Positions 25,899 to 26,124 of a stretch of DNA of 26,124 nt are shown one piece after another. Position 1 is the first letter of the stretch, and each line of letters begins with the position of its first letter. The notes under the pieces were generated by a model. It was not told where the DNA came from. It did no database searches and worked only from the letters and a program-made list of their open reading frames with translations. The stretch is from Sphaeroforma arctica JP610 (lineage: Eukaryota > Opisthokonta > Ichthyosporea > Ichthyophonida), in contig NW_014040144.1 of the NCBI RefSeq assembly GCF_001186125.1, forward strand, positions 7,785 through 33,908, read 5' to 3'. Made by a program: the position numbers and the translations under genes.

Positions 25899-26124
25899 GT
25901 AGGTCTTGGGTGTGCTTAAGAAGGTTGCGAACACACTAAACCATATATATTTTCTAGGATTAAGGGTTTGGGGCTTATTTATAGTATCTATAAGCATGTG
26001 TATATATATTCATCGAGTATATCTTTCGATGTGGATACGATAATTTTGTATGAAATTCGCAGCGCAGTGCAAGAGTGATTACTGACGCCATGCTTCGGGA
26101 TATCGTTGCGTAGTCTGGGCTTAT
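25899..26124 (+). other. bioF: Start of bioF intron 3, cut by window end
   Basis: This follows the GTAGGT donor. No frame here encodes the next conserved BioF block, so it is read as intron. The acceptor is outside the window. Confidence 0.6.

Overview
This is nuclear DNA from an intron-rich eukaryote. Genes are split by GT-AG introns with GTAAGT/GTATGT-type donors, and the introns carry long AT and TG microsatellites. A decayed Ty3/gypsy retroelement and a short plant-type telomere-like tract (TTTAGGG) lie at the left. The species cannot be named from sequence alone. A unicellular, non-fungal lineage with bloated introns (an ichthyosporean-like protist, for example) fits but is a guess. Layout: 1-949 holds nothing recognisable. 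950-4701 (minus) is a broken Ty3/gypsy element with gag, zinc knuckle, RT, RNase H and integrase in that order and no visible protease or LTRs. 4822-4850 is the telomere-like tract and 4920-5411 a tandem repeat alternating 77 and 84 bp. 5412-9107 has no recognisable gene but holds a 0.4 kb direct duplication, a cluster of short GC-rich perfect hairpins, and a 250-bp segment bounded by 11-bp inverted repeats. 9108-20425 (minus) is the main gene: 13 exons that join in phase into a 793-residue bifunctional biotin enzyme, dethiobiotin synthetase (BioD) at the N terminus and DAPA aminotransferase (BioA) at the C terminus. This is the domain order of plant BIO3-BIO1 and fungal BioDA. 20426-22931 is the region between the two divergent genes. 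22932 to beyond the right edge (plus) is a bioF gene (8-amino-7-oxononanoate synthase), with a probable targeting-peptide exon and two internal exons in the window; the rest lies outside. Together the two genes cover the last steps before biotin synthase: BioF makes KAPA, the BioA domain turns KAPA into DAPA, and the BioD domain closes DAPA to dethiobiotin. The window therefore shows a divergently arranged eukaryotic biotin gene pair. The most unusual feature is the intron content. In at least seven of the 12 bioDA introns and in bioF intron 2 there are degenerate copies of the edge of the neighbouring exon together with its splice site, often in ladders of about 60-130 bp; an eighth bioDA intron repeats an acceptor with almost no exon sequence. 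The introns appear to have grown by repeated tandem duplication across exon-intron junctions, leaving 'shadow exons' and decoy splice sites. One shadow, of exon 10, keeps an acceptor and an open frame.
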